Below, one piece after another: positions 29,726-31,410 of a stretch of 31,410 nucleotides of DNA (its first letter is position 1; the number at the start of each line of letters is the position of its first letter). The position numbers and the translations under genes are program-made. The DNA comes from Hofstenia miamia (taxonomy: Eukaryota; Xenacoelomorpha; Acoela; Hofsteniidae). Under the pieces are notes generated by a model. It saw only the letters and a program-made list of their open reading frames with translations, was not told the DNA's origin and searched no databases. The stretch lies in assembly GCA_900660155.1 (NCBI GenBank), contig CABFPE010000123.1, forward strand, positions 1,535,880 to 1,567,289, in the 5' to 3' direction.

Positions 29726-29749
29726 TATAATAAAAAAATGCAATTTAAT

Positions 29750-30502
29750 TTAAGCACGAGTGTTCAGTCTTCTAACTAAGAAGAAGTATATAATTACAGA
29801 AGCCAATAGTAACTTTGAGCATGCACTTACTTTTAGCATCATTCTATTATCATCAATATTGAGTCGAAGCGTGCGGTGGTTGTAGATAAAAAATCCAAGG
29901 AATGCAATTTCCACTAATAACTGAAGTTCTTTACATATAAGAAGGATTGCAGACGTTTGGATTAATCGCAAATACGAAGAATCTTCCGTTACACTTTTCA
30001 ACTTTTTGTGAGCAAAAGGAATTAAAATTATTGTCATCAACACTTTGATTACAGTAATTATCCCGACAGGAATTATTGAGAAATAATCATTTGCAATCAT
30101 GAGATAAACTGAGTGTTGAATTACAGCAACAAAAATGGTAGAAACTATTACACATGTCCAATTATTTCGAAAGACGTTCTTGTAAAACCAAAGATCTTCA
30201 ATTTTGATTATGAGAAAAAAAAATAATAAAAGACAATAACTACTAGACAATGTGTTGGCTCCAAATGCTATCTTCCACACGGTGTCTGAATCATATTTAT
30301 AGTACAATCGCCGAAAATTGAAAAGCACCCATAGCAAAATATTATACATCTCTGCAAGAATAACTACTTGGAAAAGTTTAATGTATAATGGGCTTGTTGA
30401 ACGTATCACATAAAGCTTCATTAGCAAAAAAATTCCAATTGCAAGCGTAAAAATGGCAATAACAGAATATGTTGAAAGCTCAGGAATTGAAATCTGTTTC
30501 AT
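29750..30502 (-). CDS. single-exon seven-transmembrane protein, GPCR-like
   Basis: An intact frame of 250 codons from the ATG at 30500-30502; six upstream codons are also open but start at TTG. Seven hydrophobic segments are visible by eye, centred near residues 20, 56, 92, 124, 152, 188 and 235. Intervening basic stretches fit an outside N-terminus: LYVIRS, FYKNVFRNN, AHKKLKSV and the tail VRRLNTRA. There is no signal peptide. No DRY at the end of segment 3 (KIEDLWF stands there) and no NPxxY in segment 7, so it is not a classical rhodopsin-class receptor. The compact size and divergence recall lineage-specific invertebrate chemoreceptors. It may also be an unrelated seven-helix membrane protein. 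No disabling change is visible, although it lies among transposons, and no neighbour suggests a ligand. Confidence 0.6.
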   Translation of the reverse strand: MKQISIPELSTYSVIAIFTLAIGIFLLMKLYVIRSTSPLYIKLFQVVILAEMYNILLWVLFNFRRLYYKYDSDTVWKIAFGANTLSSSYCLLLFFFLIIKIEDLWFYKNVFRNNWTCVIVSTIFVAVIQHSVYLMIANDYFSIIPVGIITVIKVLMTIILIPFAHKKLKSVTEDSSYLRLIQTSAILLICKELQLLVEIAFLGFFIYNHRTLRLNIDDNRMMLKVSACSKLLLASVIIYFFLVRRLNTRA

Positions 30503-30512
30503 CGTGTCTTTG

Positions 30513-30521
30513 ATCTGCAAG
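30513..30521 (-). promoter_or_regulatory. splice-acceptor-like site upstream of the 7TM start
   Basis: On the minus strand AAACTTGCAG ends 12 nt before the ATG. It may end a 5'-UTR intron or accept a spliced leader. Confidence 0.3.
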
Positions 30522-31100
30522 TTTGTCTTTGTATTTGCTAACTTAGATATTAGAAAGTCGACTATTGTACGCTATCTAGTAAATAAGCATGTTAAGAAAG
30601 GTAAAGTAAAGTCTGTCAATTTAAGTGCATTTATTTCATTCCATCTTAGTTGTTTAAAGGCAAAAATATTGAATCTTTAGTCATTGTGCAATTTACGGCA
30701 ATTGTGTAAATGTTTGTAATTATAATTTTGGTAGAATTTTTGTTACATGAATATTTTGGAACATATATAAATCAGTGACTGAAAATAAAAAGGTATGCGC
30801 AAATGTAAGCATCGAGATACTAAGCCCTCTGCTTCTATTGCGAGATATAATTAGTGTGTGCCACAGGTCAGACCATAGTTCAGTAACAAGTAAGATATTG
30901 AAGGTTATGAATTTGATTAAATTTAGAAATAATATTCCACCTTATTATATAGTTTCCGACACATCGTTTAAAGCAAAACAATAAATCATTAAGCTATTCC
31001 CATGCTAAATATCATTAGGAATATCATAAGCCAATCCTTTATGAATACTGATATTTATATGCATAGACATTGAACAATTATATTTAACATAGAGTCACAT
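30522..31100. other. no recognisable gene
   Basis: This holds the presumed upstream region of the minus-strand 7TM gene. The plus-strand 69-codon frame at 30775-30984 begins at GTG and has no recognisable domain. Confidence 0.45.
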
Positions 31101-31131
31101 AAAAATGGAATAAATCACATTTTCCATTTTT
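31101..31131. repeat. inverted repeat next to the satellite array
   Basis: AAAAATGGAA (31101-31110) and TTCCATTTTT (31122-31131) are perfect 10-bp arms around 11 nt. It sits about 35 bp before the first satellite core and has similar composition, so it may be a decayed monomer edge. Confidence 0.8.
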
Positions 31132-31165
31132 GTTATTAATATTTTAGTTTCAAAAACTTCAAATA

Positions 31166-31410
31166 TTTTGTGGAATCCACAAAAATATTTTACAAGTGAA
31201 ACAGTAAATTATAGCATTTTGTGGAATCCACAAAAATAGACAATCGAAATAAAATTCTCTTCCGAAGTTTTGTGGAATCCACAAAAATATACAATCGAAA
31301 TAAAATTATTTTCTGAAATTTTGTGGAATCCACAAAAATATTAGCAAATGCTTACTATAAATTATAGCATTTCGTGGAATCCACAAAAATAGACAATCGA
31401 AATAAAATTC
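31166..31410. repeat. 51-bp satellite with palindromic 19-bp core
   Basis: Cores TTTTGTGGAATCCACAAAA begin at 31166, 31217, 31268, 31319 and 31370 (the last with TTTC). The spacing is exactly 51 bp, and the array continues past the window end. Each core is a perfect palindrome of 9-bp arms around one A. The 32-bp spacers fall into two types. Type A ends ...TAAATTATAGCA (copies 1 and 4). Type B begins ATAKACAATCGAAATAAAAT (copies 2, 3 and 5). Confidence 0.97.

Overview
This is AT-rich eukaryotic, most likely invertebrate metazoan, DNA. The evidence is spliced genes with short introns, a mitochondrial porin gene, and a broad set of transposable elements: Penelope-like, CR1/Jockey-type non-LTR, LTR-type gag, Tc1/mariner, hAT, and a Mutator-like element with a FLYWCH zinc finger. 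The species cannot be named from the sequence. Most open frames in the window are chance frames or transposon fragments. No prokaryotic gene organisation is present.

Layout. 1-2.7 kb: no recognisable gene. 2.7-3.0 kb: an unidentified exon-like island. 3.3-4.3 kb: decayed Penelope-like element (RT plus GIY-YIG). 4.6-8.5 kb: mostly unexplained, with a diverged tandem repeat and a dispersed repeat. 8.57-10.33 kb: decayed non-LTR reverse transcriptase. 10.386-10.958 kb: internally deleted mariner element with both ends and TA target duplications. 11.228-16.038 kb: a four-exon VDAC-like mitochondrial porin gene (predicted 284 aa), assembled by hand from splice sites. Its third intron is 3.7 kb and holds a Tc1-like transposase fragment and a 923-base N gap. 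16.57-22.7 kb: nested retroelements. A plus-strand RT is split by a minus-strand 5'-truncated element with a 7-bp target duplication. A minus-strand gag gene is split by a plus-strand non-LTR element that carries an open 600-codon RT. A 0.7-kb stretch of this nest appears twice across a single N, which looks like an assembly duplication. 23.1-23.8 kb: hAT fragment with a BED finger. 24.878-25.662 kb: a complete short Mutator-like element with a 9-bp target duplication and inverted arrays of a 15-bp minisatellite as its ends. 27.159-29.182 kb: hAT transposase pseudogene of the DUF4371/ZMYM1-like type. 29.750-30.502 kb (minus): intact single-exon seven-transmembrane protein. 31.166 kb to the window end: a 51-bp satellite with an invariant palindromic core.

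Only two loci look like host genes: the VDAC-like porin and the seven-transmembrane protein. Both have a splice-acceptor-like sequence 12-17 nt upstream of their ATG. The three porin acceptors all end in ATTTAG. Everything else recognisable is mobile DNA, and nearly all of it is broken. The most notable structures are the Mutator-like element with minisatellite termini, the palindromic 51-bp satellite, the porin gene, and the fully resolved nested insertion.
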